64,000 bases of DNA from Membranipora membranacea (taxonomy: Eukaryota > Bryozoa > Gymnolaemata > Cheilostomatida > Membraniporidae), in assembly GCA_914767715.1 (NCBI GenBank), contig OU612071.1, positions 6,863,493 through 6,927,492 on the forward strand, written 5' to 3'. The notes under the pieces were generated by a model. That model searched no databases. It was not told where the DNA came from and saw nothing but the letters and a program-made list of their open reading frames with translations. A program made the position numbers and the translations under genes. Every line of letters starts with the position of its first letter. Position 1 is the stretch's first letter. Shown in pieces: positions 49,983 to 60,789 of this stretch.

Positions 49983-51322
49983 TTAAGGTTATGATACCAG
50001 CGCTGTCCGATTTTGACATTTTATGTATCGTTGGAAAGCTAATCGAACACAATTCTGAAAATATTGGTTTTGGCGTGACATCATGTCATGGCGTTGTGCT
50101 ATTTTGATAAAAGGCAGGATAATCGTCATTGCGGAGGACTTTTTAGGACAATCTTGTGCAGATACTATGGTTCATATCAGACTTTCAACTGCATAATATT
50201 TACCAGAAGCCTCTGAAGGACCCGTGAGGAGCAATTTTTGGATCCTGTAGCATTAAGCACCAGAGGAAAAACCACTGTTTTATCATTGGTTAATAGCTTA
50301 TTAAAGTTGATTTGGTTAAATGGATGAGGATCCAATGTGATGCCTGCCACACACAGAAAATACAGGTTATTTACTTCGGGAAGACCTTATGCTTCATGAC
50401 TAATAAAAAAACATTGGTATCGATGATATTAAGAGTTGCCCTCTCAGTCAGAATGCTATATAATTACAAAATGTTATTACCACCTGAGAAGACTTTTCGG
50501 GGAAACAGTACAGTTGATACAAGCTGTTTGGTGATATTCATGTATTAGCAGAGATGTATATAACAATGCTACGCAGTGATTTTGTATCTATGCACCATAA
50601 ATCATGACACAGTGCACAATTAAGGGACAATTATTGCCCACGTGCAGTTATCATTGCCTCAAATTTGCTAATCTTAGAAGACATTTACAGAGCAGCTGCT
50701 TCAAGATAATCAACTAAACAAATAGTGATATGAATACAGTGGACACCAAAGAACAATGCTACAATCACAAACTATATGAAATTCAATATCTATCCCATCT
50801 AATCAGACTCCGAAGTTGAGAGCACTCACGACATACTAGAATTATAAGCATTCGGCCAGAGCGGGCAACTCCTACTATGATTGATACCAATGCTCTTTAT
50901 TAGTCGTGACATGTAGCCTGGGGTCTCCTGCAGTAAATAGAATGTCTATACTGCATGTGGTTTGCATTACATTGTATCCTCATCCATTAAACCAAAGCGA
51001 CCTAAATGAGCTAATTACCAATGCATAAAAGATGATTTTCATCTAGTGTGCAAAGCCACAGGAGACAGAAATTGCCCCACATGGGTGCTTCAGAGGTTTT
51101 CTGTAGATATTGTTAAGTTGGAAGTCCGATATGAACCATTGTTTCTGCACCACATCGTTCTAAAAAATCCTCCTTTAAGCCGATCATTCTGCCTATTATC
51201 AAAATAGCGTAATGCATGACATGACGTCATGCTGAAACCAATATTTTCAGAATCATGTTCGATTACCTTTCCAACGATATACAAAACGCCCAAATCGGTC
51301 AACGCTGGTATTATCACCTTAA
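49983..51322. mobile_element. 1.34-kb foldback element flanked by TTAA
   Basis: Inverted arms of about 230 bp (49983-50215 and about 51085-51322) share, after reversal, GGTTATGATACC/GGTGATAATACC ends and long internal matches such as CCAATATTTTCAGAAT. TTAA lies at both ends (49983-49986 and 51319-51322), consistent with piggyBac-type target duplication. The termini are GG..CC rather than the classical CCC, so it may instead be part of the inverted repeat. Its loop (50220-51084) holds no gene. Confidence 0.7.
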
Positions 51323-53571
51323 CTATTAACCCCATATAATTATAAGTCCACAGTCATGTTGTTAATTGTTTTTTTTTGTGGGTTTTCCGGGTCTGAGGAT
51401 ATTATTACTCTATTGCAAATCACACTTAAAGGTTATATTTTCTCTGTATTATTTTCTGTTAAATGGAATTTTTATCATTGCTTTATGCAAATTAGCAAAA
51501 ATAAACACTTCTTTTTGGGGCATGGCGAAATGACAAGATTGAGATATGGCGCATGTGTTTAGATCAATTGCCATTCCCTGCTAAGCGACCAGTGCTGCAG
51601 GCAAATAACTTTAGAATTACGCTGCACAAATAGGGTCGCAATGACGGGAAGGAGTGAAATTGGGACATGCAAGTGCATGACCTTGCCCAATGCCCTCAAG
51701 TTGTGTATGACAAATTTTGTTTATTAACTAGTGTTTAACCAATGAGAACTCAATATGTTTTTCATTCTCTAGGAACCTTGTGCCAAGGCTCCAAATCATA
51801 AATATGATAGAATGGGCAAATTTAATTCTAACATCCTTCTACATCCATTGTAGACATGCATGAACTGATCCGAAAAATTCAGATTATTTGGTTTTGCCAA
51901 ATTTAAATTTTTTGGTTGAGCAGGGCCAGCAACCATTTTAACATTATTCGCAACGACTGACACAAGCGAACAAGCAATATGAAACTAGATGTGAAATAAT
52001 TTAAATTAAATTACACAGCTCAATATGTTATTGGCATTGATATAGAATACTATATCTGACTCTTTCCCTTGAAGTTAAACAAGGTTGTTTTTAAGCTCCA
52101 CTTCTTGATTACACAAAGAGACCAGGGTCAAAGGAATAACATTTATCTTCTGAGATTACTTCGTCTTGGTTTTCGAAAACTTGTTATGCCGGATAATCCA
52201 ATATGGTAAATCTAGATAACTCCACAATGTGGCCTGATTTTAGCTGTCTCCACTATGTCGATAAGGGAATCATATTGCGTACAGGGACTTTTCATTATAC
52301 CCACACCATTTGAGATTCACCGGAAGAAAAAATTAAAATGGTGATACAAAAGGTGGATTTTGAAATGACATAATATAGATGATCTGAGTCTGAGAATACC
52401 ACTAGATTATAACCAGCACAAAATCTATCGTGATGATGAGGCACTTTACTGAGGTTTGTACTGAGAACATCATACACCACTATACAACATAAATATATAC
52501 ATGTATACATGTATACATGTTCTTCATAAAGGTAGCGCTATATAGCTCCTCACAGGTGAAAATATGTCATTTATGATTTTCCAGCAATGGACATCACTTT
52601 TAATTTGTTCATACTCGCGTCTTGCATCAACCAAAAACTGCTTTTTAATCTGTTTGACTTCATATCAACAACCTTTCTGTAACAGTGACAGCAACAGCCA
52701 GATTTGCTAGTATAGAAGTTTATGTATATGGGAGGCAAGTTTTTGAGGTAGAGGGGAATAAAATTTAAACTTAATTAATTTAATTATTGTTTTGATAATA
52801 CACACTCATGTCATATGTTTTTAGTTAAAAGTAGGTACAAAATATCACAGTTAATTCTCATTTGAAATTCCAATAATTCTAAATGCTATAGGCGCATGCT
52901 ATACTTTGATATTGTGCTTTGAAGTTATTTCAAAGGTCATAAATTATTTATTCTCACTCAACAAATGTATATTTGTGCTTCAACAAAAATCAATCATCAT
53001 CAAAGTGAGTTAGCTAGTCATTAGTAGACTGCAAAGTTCAAGCACTTGTGTGGGCAGTGAGGACAGTAGTAAAAGTGGGAGCAGGTCGTTAGCCCGAACC
53101 CATTGAAACGAATGAGCGACTCGATCCCTTTTGTAAAGTTCCTGGTGGAACGACTACTCATATTGTATGGGAGTTGTCAATTTCTACTCTATCATTTTGT
53201 ATGGTGAGGATGGAAGTTTGTTTATGTAATTCTTTTTATGTATATTTATTCATGATAAATGAGATGCTTGTGAGGGTAATGTGATTGATCACATTCACTG
53301 TTAGCTAGTGTTGTTGTAAATATTAATGAATTGAGTGTCAGTTTGTTTGTGAGGATAAATGTTCATTGGTACAGGGTAGAATGATAAATTGATATACAAA
53401 ATGAGCAGCTGTATATATATGTTCATTGAAGTGTTAAAACAATTTCAATAAAAATCTGAGGACAATGCGGCAAAGACAAGGTTTTGAAATGAGATACATG
53501 CATAAAATCACATAAAATAACACGGGAATAAATGAATGCAAAGTTGACAGATTAGGCATCTGACATAGCCC
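51323..53571. other. intergenic; left flank of the virus-like element
   Basis: No gene seen. The left terminus of the element must lie here or in the first gene's flank, but its other terminus is outside the window, so terminal repeats cannot be matched. An ACATGTAT repeat occurs at about 52495-52520 and a TATATATAT run at 53411. Confidence 0.4.
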
Positions 53572-53841
53572 ATGGAACAGATTGTACTAGTTTACATGTT
53601 ACTGGTAGCAGGTGCAAGCATTCCTGATCTGACAAAATTGGCAACGCAATTTGTGAGTGCTCCCGTAGGCAGCAGGGTAACAACGCCAGACTCATGCTAT
53701 GACTTTGATGAGCATAAAGCTGATGAACATAACTTTGACACCCACCATTCCAACGCAAATTACGCTGCCCTGGATAAAAACAACAAAAAAGTAGAAAAAC
53801 AGATAAAAAAATTAACAAAAAAAAGAAGAAAAAATGATTAG
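53572..53841 (+). CDS. small protein, hydrophobic start and Lys-rich tail (virus-like element)
   Basis: 89 codons from an ATG in good context (CCCATGG), with an in-frame TAG just upstream. The first 15 residues are hydrophobic (IVLVYMLLVAGA), the middle is acidic and His-rich, and the end is strongly basic (KNNKKVEKQIKKLTKKRRK), like a nucleic-acid-binding or nuclear-targeting tail. It converges with the minus-strand gene that ends at 53856. The opposite strand is also open here, but its Phe-rich start is only the shadow of the Lys-rich tail. Function unknown; it may be a minor virion or core protein, or chance. Confidence 0.35.
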   Translation: MEQIVLVYMLLVAGASIPDLTKLATQFVSAPVGSRVTTPDSCYDFDEHKADEHNFDTHHSNANYAALDKNNKKVEKQIKKLTKKRRKND

Positions 53842-53855
53842 TTATCAATTAAAGA

Positions 53856-54471
53856 TTACAGACTGTCTTTAATTGCCATTCGTCGTAGTTTTTGTCTCAT
53901 ATTTCTATCTAACTCTGCCTCTGCTGCTGCCAATTCCCTGAGTGTCGCTCTTGTTTTACGCACCAGATCCGATCTCATAATTTTGAATCGATGTTGCAAC
54001 CTCTTTACATCTACAACACAGAAGTTTGAGTTCACGTATTAATGACAATTGCCTTCAGGAATGTAATGAAAGTATCACTACCTTCAGAAAACATCGATGG
54101 TTAGTGTACTGAATGTATGTACTTACGTTTGGCATCCATTATTGGCAGTCTACTCTCACATGTCGGACAGTGAAAACTTTCAGCAGCAAATATTTCTTTT
54201 AATTCATCTGAAGTCTTTGCCGTCTGTCTCGTGAGGCACAGCTCCTCACCATTAGGAAACATTTCTTTGGCGCATTCTGTACAGGAACGAGTCTGCAACA
54301 AAAAACCCATGACTAGTTACCAAGCCAACATAGTATTCTGAGCAATGGAAATTCACATAAGCAATTTGTCAAGTCATATACAACAAAGGTAAAAAAATTG
54401 AAACATAAAAAATATTATAATTATAGTAGGAAAAATAAAGCAAAGTACATGTGTATACTCACATGTTCCAT
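53856..54471 (-). CDS. spliced zinc-ribbon-like small protein (virus-like element)
   Basis: Three exons on the minus strand: 54471-54463 (only 9 bases, Met-Glu-His), 54292-54127 and 54010-53856, with donors GTGAGT and GTAAGT, acceptors TTGCAG and TTGTAG, and phases that fit exactly (330 bases, 109 residues). The N-terminal part has C-x2-C, a lone Cys and then HCPTC (a second C-x2-C), a zinc-ribbon arrangement seen in many transcription or replication factors. The C-terminal 50 residues form a charged helix rich in Arg, Lys and Glu, probably a coiled coil or nucleic-acid contact. It is transcribed divergently from the cluster at 54662. I do not recognise a specific family; a regulatory role is inference. 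Confidence 0.65.
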
Positions 54472-54661
54472 AGTGATAAAAGTGTCCTATAATAGATCAA
54501 ACAAATAGTCACTTTGGTAGTGTGTAAGTCCGTCTGTGTGTGTGTGTGTGTGCGTCCGTGAGTGAATTTGGTAAGCAGGCAAGCACTTAAATACCAGTGA
54601 ACCAAGTGGTTATATATTACTCGGAAGATAGCTATTCATATTAGTGTTTCCTAGGCAACCT
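54472..54661. promoter_or_regulatory. divergent promoter between the minus- and plus-strand transcripts
   Basis: Plus direction: TTATATATTA at 54610-54619, about 45 bases before the ATG at 54662. Minus direction: TATTTAAG (54586-54593). A GT microsatellite (54533-54552) lies between the minus TATA-like box and the minus-strand start. Confidence 0.5.
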
Positions 54662-55192
54662 ATGATGGAACGGTTAGAAGAGACAAGTGATTATATTAAC
54701 CTGTTGAAACATCTGAGTTCACCCATCAATGCAAGGCAATATTTGCTAAGCAATCTTGCAGGCAAATGTTATCCTCTATCTGTGACATTGATGGATGACA
54801 AATCCAGCACGCTGTACATGATTCAACAAAATGTGGAAGAATTGTATGTAAATGATATTGAATTGATATCAAGAAAAATCTTATCTGCCAGCCAAACTTC
54901 ACAGACCTATGCCTCCCTCTGTGAAGAAATCTTATCTTCTTCCACAAACAGCAAGAAGTTGCTGTTTCATTCTATCACATTATTGACTATTCTACAAAAG
55001 GTATTTTTGTCATTGGGCAAAAATGAAGTGAGGAGTATAATAAGCACCCAATCAATAAACAGTTTTTGCAGAACTTTAAATAAAGCTATCGTTCGCATGA
55101 GATTTCAGACAGTGACACTGCAGATACTTTATGTATTGGTTACTTTGCTGTTATTTAGCATAATCAGTCTATGGCTACAACATAATGGATAA
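54662..55192 (+). CDS. helical tail-anchored protein, possibly Bcl-2-like (virus-like element)
   Basis: 176 residues from the first ATG (a longer frame would need a GTG start at 54644). It is predicted to be all helix, with a central hydrophobic helix (KLLFHSITLLTILQKVFLSL) and a C-terminal membrane anchor (ILYVLVTLLLFSIISLWL, about residues 154-171) followed by a few residues. A helical bundle with a buried central helix and a C-terminal anchor is the layout of Bcl-2 proteins, and animal adintoviruses are reported to carry Bcl-2 homologues. However, clear BH1-BH3 signatures (NWGR, GD) are not visible, so this is an analogy rather than a proven match. It overlaps the next frame by 8 bases, pointing to a shared transcript. 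Confidence 0.6.
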   Translation: MMERLEETSDYINLLKHLSSPINARQYLLSNLAGKCYPLSVTLMDDKSSTLYMIQQNVEELYVNDIELISRKILSASQTSQTYASLCEEILSSSTNSKKLLFHSITLLTILQKVFLSLGKNEVRSIISTQSINSFCRTLNKAIVRMRFQTVTLQILYVLVTLLLFSIISLWLQHNG

Positions 55193-55523
55193 AACAGATA
55201 CATCTATGGCTGCTACTTTGTGGGAATTAATCTCCCTTCAGGTCAGCAAAAATTGTCAAGGCTGTAATTCTAAAGGCTATACAGACTTCTCTCATCATGA
55301 CTGTCAACTTATAAATCAATACATGTATCTTTTGCACACTGACAAATTACGTCACCATTTTGATATTTGGTATGAAATCGCAATGCAGATGATTCCATCA
55401 GGACTTCATAGACCTGTGACAAGATATTTAATAAAGGCAAAGAAAGAGACTTTGTTCAGTCAGATCGTGGTACTGCTACCAGACGCACCCTATACTGTGA
55501 CATTACCCCCTCATTTACGTTAG
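55185..55523 (+). CDS. CxxC/H/C zinc-motif protein (virus-like element)
   Basis: 112 residues. The ATG lies inside the end of the preceding frame (ATGGATAA). Residues 24-40 form C-x2-C-x9-H-x2-C, a likely zinc site. The same C-x2-C-x9-H spacing occurs at the start of the protein encoded from 57620. The rest is mixed helix with a hydrophobic C-terminal third (FSQIVVLLPDAPYTVTL). No catalytic motif is seen. Six bases separate its stop from the next ATG. Function unknown. Confidence 0.6.
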   Translation: MDKTDTSMAATLWELISLQVSKNCQGCNSKGYTDFSHHDCQLINQYMYLLHTDKLRHHFDIWYEIAMQMIPSGLHRPVTRYLIKAKKETLFSQIVVLLPDAPYTVTLPPHLR

Positions 55524-55529
55524 TTTACC

Positions 55530-55730
55530 ATGCCTGTGTCTGATATCACAACCAGACAGTTTTTATCACAATACCGTGCACTTCTCACAATTATCCTGAT
55601 TACCATAGCCACCATATGTTCGCTGTGTGCAGCGTTTTTTCAACAAGAGAAAGGAGAGCTTCATTCTATCATAAAACTCCTCGGTGAAAACTTTGAATCC
55701 ACTACAAAGTCAACAAACTCTACACTCTAG
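55530..55730 (+). CDS. small single-pass membrane protein (virus-like element)
   Basis: 66 residues with one clear transmembrane segment (LLTIILITIATICSLCAAFF, about residues 18-37), a short polar N-terminus and a polar tail (Glu, Asn, Ser, Thr). It is packed between its neighbours: 6 bases after the previous stop and 1 base before the next ATG. This fits a compact viral transcription unit. Candidate roles are virion membrane or host-membrane interaction; none is shown by the sequence. Confidence 0.5.
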   Translation: MPVSDITTRQFLSQYRALLTIILITIATICSLCAAFFQQEKGELHSIIKLLGENFESTTKSTNSTL

Positions 55731-55731
55731 T

Positions 55732-57146
55732 ATGGCTTCAAATCTTAAGACGACAGAATTTCAACTTGAGGCGCCGTTCACATCTATAATCTCAGGTAAG
55801 AATTTTATCTAGTTGTTTTTTGACCTTAAGCATGGTTATATGTGCCTCATATCCATAGCGGAGGTGAGCCTTCATGAAACTTCATGTTGGGATTTATGAC
55901 AGCGAATTTGCCGAGCAAACAACCAAGGCTATTTGTAATTGACGTCAAAGGGTGGTGCTGAATGACTAACTAATCTCCTTAATGCGTTCAAAATTAGAGC
56001 AGAAGCGGAACTTTTGCGGGTAAAAACTCCCATATTATCGGAACTTTTGCGGGTAAAAACTCTCATAAAATATGAAATTTATTGAGCATTTCATTACCGC
56101 AATCCTTCCCTTAATTTTCAACACACCCAGTACTTGGAGGTACAGTTATCATGTGATGGTTAGCTTGCATAACAGTAATTACATCTGTGTCTGCAGAAAT
56201 TTAATGAGCATTTCATCACCAAAATCCTTCCCTTAATTTTCAACACTTCCAGTACTTGGAGGTGCAGTTATCATGTGATGGTTAGCTTGCATAACAGTAA
56301 TTACATCTGTGTGTGCAGAAATTTAATGAGCATTTCATCACCTAAATCCTTCCCTTAATTTTCATCACTTCCACTACTTGGAGGTGCAGTTATCATGTGA
56401 TGATTAGCTCGCATAACAGTAATTAATCATCTGTGGCTGCAAACTTGAAACAAACACTTAAGAGGTCATAGTGAAATGATGAGCAATATTCGATGTATGT
56501 GTGTAGATGAGAGAATTTTAGTCACAATCTCTGACCTGCTGACTGTTTATGCTGTCTGTTTCTAGGGCCAACATCAAGTGGTAAATCTACCCTACTAAGG
56601 GAGATTATTTCCAATGCTGACAAAATCTTTGTTCCACCGCCTGTGGAAATAATTATCTGTTACTCAATCTACCAACCACTTTACAACTCTTATGATGCCT
56701 CGGTGCCAATAAAATTTATAGAAGGGCTAGCAACAATGGAATCATTACCTAAAGATCGACAGCATAGACTTCTAGTCATTGATGATTTAATGGAGGAAGT
56801 CTCCAGCTCTAAGGATATTGCTGACTTTTATACAAAATTTAGTCATCATTATAATTATAGTATAATCACACTGACACAAAATCTATTTTGTAAAGGACCA
56901 TTTTTTCGTACGATTAGTTTGAACTCACACCATTTCTGGTTGATGAAATCTGTGAGAGACATTTCAGTAATCAAAACAATTGGCAGACAAATGGGTAAGG
57001 AAAAACTTGTGATAGAAGCTTATTTGGATGCAGTGAAAGATCGCTATGGTTATCTGTTTTTAAATTGCTCCCCGGGTTGTGATGAAAAAGCTCGTGTGCG
57101 AGCTAAGATTTTTGAAAATCCAAGCGTTGTCTATTTAGCAAAGTGA
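55732..57146 (+). CDS. packaging-type ATPase, A32/FtsK-HerA-like (virus-like element), one intron
   Basis: Two exons, 55732-55795 and 56566-57146, join in frame across GTAAG..TAG to give 214 residues. The intron falls immediately at the P-loop: Walker A GPTSSGKST is residues 22-30, its first Gly codon split by the intron. Walker B is LLVIDDLM (DD at 94-95). A following SIITLTQNLF block with Gln at about 125 matches the sensor region typical of Polinton/adintovirus and A32-like ATPases that pump DNA into capsids. Size agrees with that family (about 200-250 residues). It is the last gene of the packed cluster starting at 54662. The intron holds a 122-bp tandem repeat. All key residues are present, so it is probably functional or only recently silenced. 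Confidence 0.85.
56078..56450. repeat. 122-bp tandem repeat in the ATPase intron
   Basis: GAGCATTTCAT starts units at 56084, 56206 and 56328, exactly 122 bases apart, with high identity; the third unit is worn at its end. A shorter duplication (GGAACTTTTGCGGGTAAAAA) lies just before it (about 56009-56058). Confidence 0.85.
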
Positions 57147-57388
57147 TATTTTTTTCTAAAGAACTGATGTTTCCACAAGGGTTAAACAGCACTCATCAAT
57201 TAATTTTTCAAAGTCTAAGTGGTAGTCAATAAATTATCTCAGAACACAGAAATATCTTAGTCATGGGTTGTTGAACACAGTAATCATTGGAGCTACAGGC
57301 AAACATTAATATTTTTTCATGCAACAGAAAAGTAACCCTCCCTCTAAGACACCTCTAAGCTGTGTAGATTTTAGGCTGGAAACCAAGG

Positions 57389-57395
57389 TATAAAA
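57389..57395 (+). promoter_or_regulatory. TATA box of the nine-exon gene
   Basis: GGTATAAAAGC, a consensus TATA box, about 30 bases before the probable transcription start. A 5' UTR intron follows: donor ATCGTAAGT (GT at 57507), acceptor TTATAG directly in front of the ATG at 57620. Confidence 0.7.
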
Positions 57396-57619
57396 GCTCA
57401 GCGCTGGAATAGCCAACACATTCTTCCAGTTTAGTTTGAATTCACTAAGCTCACAAGAAGCCACCACTCTTCTTTAGCAGATTTGATCTTCCTTCAAATA
57501 TTAATCGTAAGTTTGTTTTAAATGTTTTCACATACAATGATCTTTGTTTTTTTCATTTTTATTTTTTTACTTTTGTTTTGAAATTCTTTTTTAATCTTTT
57601 TAATTTTTTTATATTATAG

Positions 57620-60600
57620 ATGCTAGACACTTGTTTTGGATGTCAATATGACAAACCCGGGCAAAGATCCCATATGGGAGATGGTGGTTGTCTGTCAACA
57701 GACATGAGGACCAACATTCATGTAAGAATGCAGACTTTACTGGTTAAGTTTCATTGTAGTGTGTTTTTTGTAAATTGCCCAAGATTTTTTTTTTCAGTTT
57801 TTTTTAGCGAAGATTAGGTCCACCCTGAGGGCGTGTCGAAAACGCTCATCTTTTAACTCATTATTTTCTTTTTGTAACCATCTGTGTTTGGGGTGTACCT
57901 CATTCAATAATCGTTGTAGAGACTAAATTTCAATGATGCGTGAACAGAGTATTGATTCATATTTGGTTTAAAAAATTGTTTTTTTGCAATAAACAGTTTT
58001 AAATTGATAATGTTGTATTTTTGCATAAACAGCTGCATTTCAGTTTTAAGCAAACCATTCATTTTTCATTTTGTTTCATTTTAGATGCCCAAGAGAATTG
58101 GAGGTGATGCGATGAGCTCCTATGCCAAACGTATGTTTCTTGACGATGAAGCTAAGGAGGTTAAATTGTCTGATGGTGCATATGATGATGAAATGGTAAG
58201 TAACTTTCATGAATTATTGCCTGATGCATAATTTGATGTGCGGGATTAAATGGAGTGAAGTACATGTTATTGTAATTACTGTTACCATTGCTAGGCAACC
58301 TAGCATTGAATTGACTTGTATTGAATTGATAACTCCAATCTTGTTTGGTTTCAGGAAGAATTTGAGAATGAATTTCAGATACAGTCCCCAAAAAAAAGAC
58401 CAGCTTCAAGTAAAGGGAAGTCCCCGGCAAAGAAACTAAAAAGAGTGAGTTATTAGAGTCTGTTTTTAATTCAATTCACATATTATAATGTACTACTTTT
58501 TACAGCGTTATAATGCATAGTAACTACACATCTTATGTCAAAGTTTGATTGATGAGAAAGTCAGGTGAATAATGACCTGGCTGTTATTTCAAAGCAACAC
58601 TCTGAAAATAGCTTGTTTCTCTTTTTGAAAGATTAATGTGTAATGAGCATGGAATTATTCATTTCAGCTTGATAATGAAGTTGACGACGAACCTATTGTC
58701 CTATCGTCGGAAGACGACGAAAAAAGAGATGAGTTACATGCTTCCCACTCCAAGAAGCGCAAAGCTTATCAGCGGGTAAGCACATTTTACTTTAGATTAT
58801 CAAAGTATCAAACTGTCATTCATGAGTGACTTTCATTGATGCATATTTATCTCCGACAAAGTCCAATGTGTATACCATCGTACCTAAGTGTGCTTGTTGT
58901 CCGCATTGCGTTGGACTTATTTTAAAAATTATTTTTTATAGATGTTCAGCGATAGTGAGGAGGAGAATGTTGATGGTAATGGTGATATGCTTGATGCACC
59001 GATTCCAAAACGAAAGAAAAAAACCATCCAACCATCCAAAAAGGTGACTCACGTTTCTTAACTTGCATTCCCAAATTATAAATGATACCATGCATCTAGT
59101 TTGGTGGTGTATCAAATCATTTTATCAGATTCCATCTCTCAACCCAAGGTATATCTGTGATCAATACATCCCTGTTTGAATTCATAATAATATACTCTCA
59201 AATAATTAAATAATTTTCTGATTATGATCATTTTAGAACATGACGAAGCTGAGTTTAATTAAGCTCCCACTACCAAAAGTGGATGATGATGGAGAACTCC
59301 CTGACTTAGATGACGAAGAGCCGTCTACTTCGTCAGTTGTGAGGGAGTTCAAGCAACAACGTGCAAAGAATTCCCAAAAGCCTAGCACCCCAGAGCCAAC
59401 ACCTCCACCACCACAACAAAGGCCCCTACTTCTACCACCAACTCCTCCAACAACTCAATTTCCTGGACTAGTGGTTTTCCCTGTGAAGGTGGAGGCCTTT
59501 GATATTGATGACGTCGAACTAAACGTATGTTTTCCATTTATTGATTCTTCTTATCCTTCTCATGACAAACTCTCCACATTCATATTATATGTTTATCATA
59601 ATTAGAGTATTAGCATAATCCTTAAAAATGGAATTCATATACATGTAAATTGCACATTATAAATAGAGTATAACGACAATCCTTAAATATAACTTATATA
59701 TTTACGATTATAGGAGGATGGTGACGTCTGGCACAAGTCGGACACACTCAGAAGACCATTGAGCATCACTGCTCTTCACCAACTGTCGGAAGGATGTAAG
59801 TTTTATAAGTTGTTTCTTCTCTGAACTGACTTTGCAAAAAAAGGACAACTGTAAAAATGGTTAACTATTGGTATTGTGTTTAGTTTTGGGAGTTATATGT
59901 CTTTGCAAGGATAGGACAACTACTAAATATTTAAACACTGTTATTGGACTTACACTGCACTACATTGAGAATAGAATAAGTGACAAATGCTTCAGGTATT
60001 TTTGCAGTGGTGTCATTTCAAAGTATTGACAGCTGTTGTATGATGTGTCGTTTTACTATTGTCAAAATGTCATTATTTTTCTGTTGTTTTTGCAGTTATT
60101 AGCCCAAGGTACCAATACGGAACAAAAACAATCCGCGGGTATCAGGTTTCACCGGCAGTATCTTCGCCGTTGGCACGGGCGCTTGCTGCAATAGAGAGCA
60201 AGTATGAGAAATGTTTTATGGGTACCAAGGTCAATAAACGTTTCAGAAGTCAGTATGCTCGTCTCAGGATAAGAGGAACACCAGAGAATACTGATACAGT
60301 GTGAGTAATAGTCTTCTTCTCTTCATTACCTATATACAGCTTTGATTTGCCAGTTGGCTTCGTAGTGTAGATTATAAAGTGACTCATTGTCATTTCTATC
60401 ACATTTGCATGTAAAACCTTCACAAATCGATAAGTAATCCCCGAGTTTTTTTGTTGATTAGATTATACAACTGTCAGCAGACACTCACACTCGAGGATGC
60501 ATTGGAGCTAGGAGCAGCGTGCAAAGGAAACCAAACACGTGTATCATATGTTGTCCAGCTCGGACTGGCAACAATTGGAGAGGCAGTTAACATCATGCCA

Positions 60601-60699
60601 AAAATCAATATAGCAAGATTGGAGGAGATACTCCCCACAAGGTCAGGAAATCTTCCTAATCCCGTGGCAGACGGGTCTTTTGACTATCTGTCTTTATAG
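57620..60699 (+). CDS. nine-exon nuclear protein with N-terminal zinc motif (virus-like element)
   Basis: Coding exons 57620-57721, 58085-58195, 58355-58444, 58668-58775, 58942-59043, 59237-59524, 59714-59795, 60096-60300 and 60462-60699 all have AG/GT borders and join without a frame break (1326 bases, 441 residues). Exon 1 holds a C-x2-C-x9-H-x5-C motif (C5, C8, H18, C24). Exons 2-6 encode a disordered region alternating acidic stretches (SDSEEE, EDDEK) with basic nuclear-signal-like ones (PKKRP, SKKRK, PKRKKKT). Exons 7-9 form a folded domain of about 170 residues with no family I recognise. The first six exons are multiples of three, so exons can be skipped without loss of frame. It has its own TATA box and lies between the ATPase and polymerase genes. 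It could be a DNA-binding core, replication or terminal protein; this is inference. Confidence 0.75.
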
Positions 60700-60789
60700 T
60701 TATATTAGTTATTAGTTATATTTTCAACTTGTTTTTCTTCCTACTACTACACTCATTTAATCTGTTTGGAAAGCAATAACACTTTATCA

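Noticed and set aside
53552-53848. Minus-strand 98-codon frame
   Set aside because: Its Phe-rich start mirrors the Lys-rich tail of the plus-strand frame; no promoter or splice context supports it.
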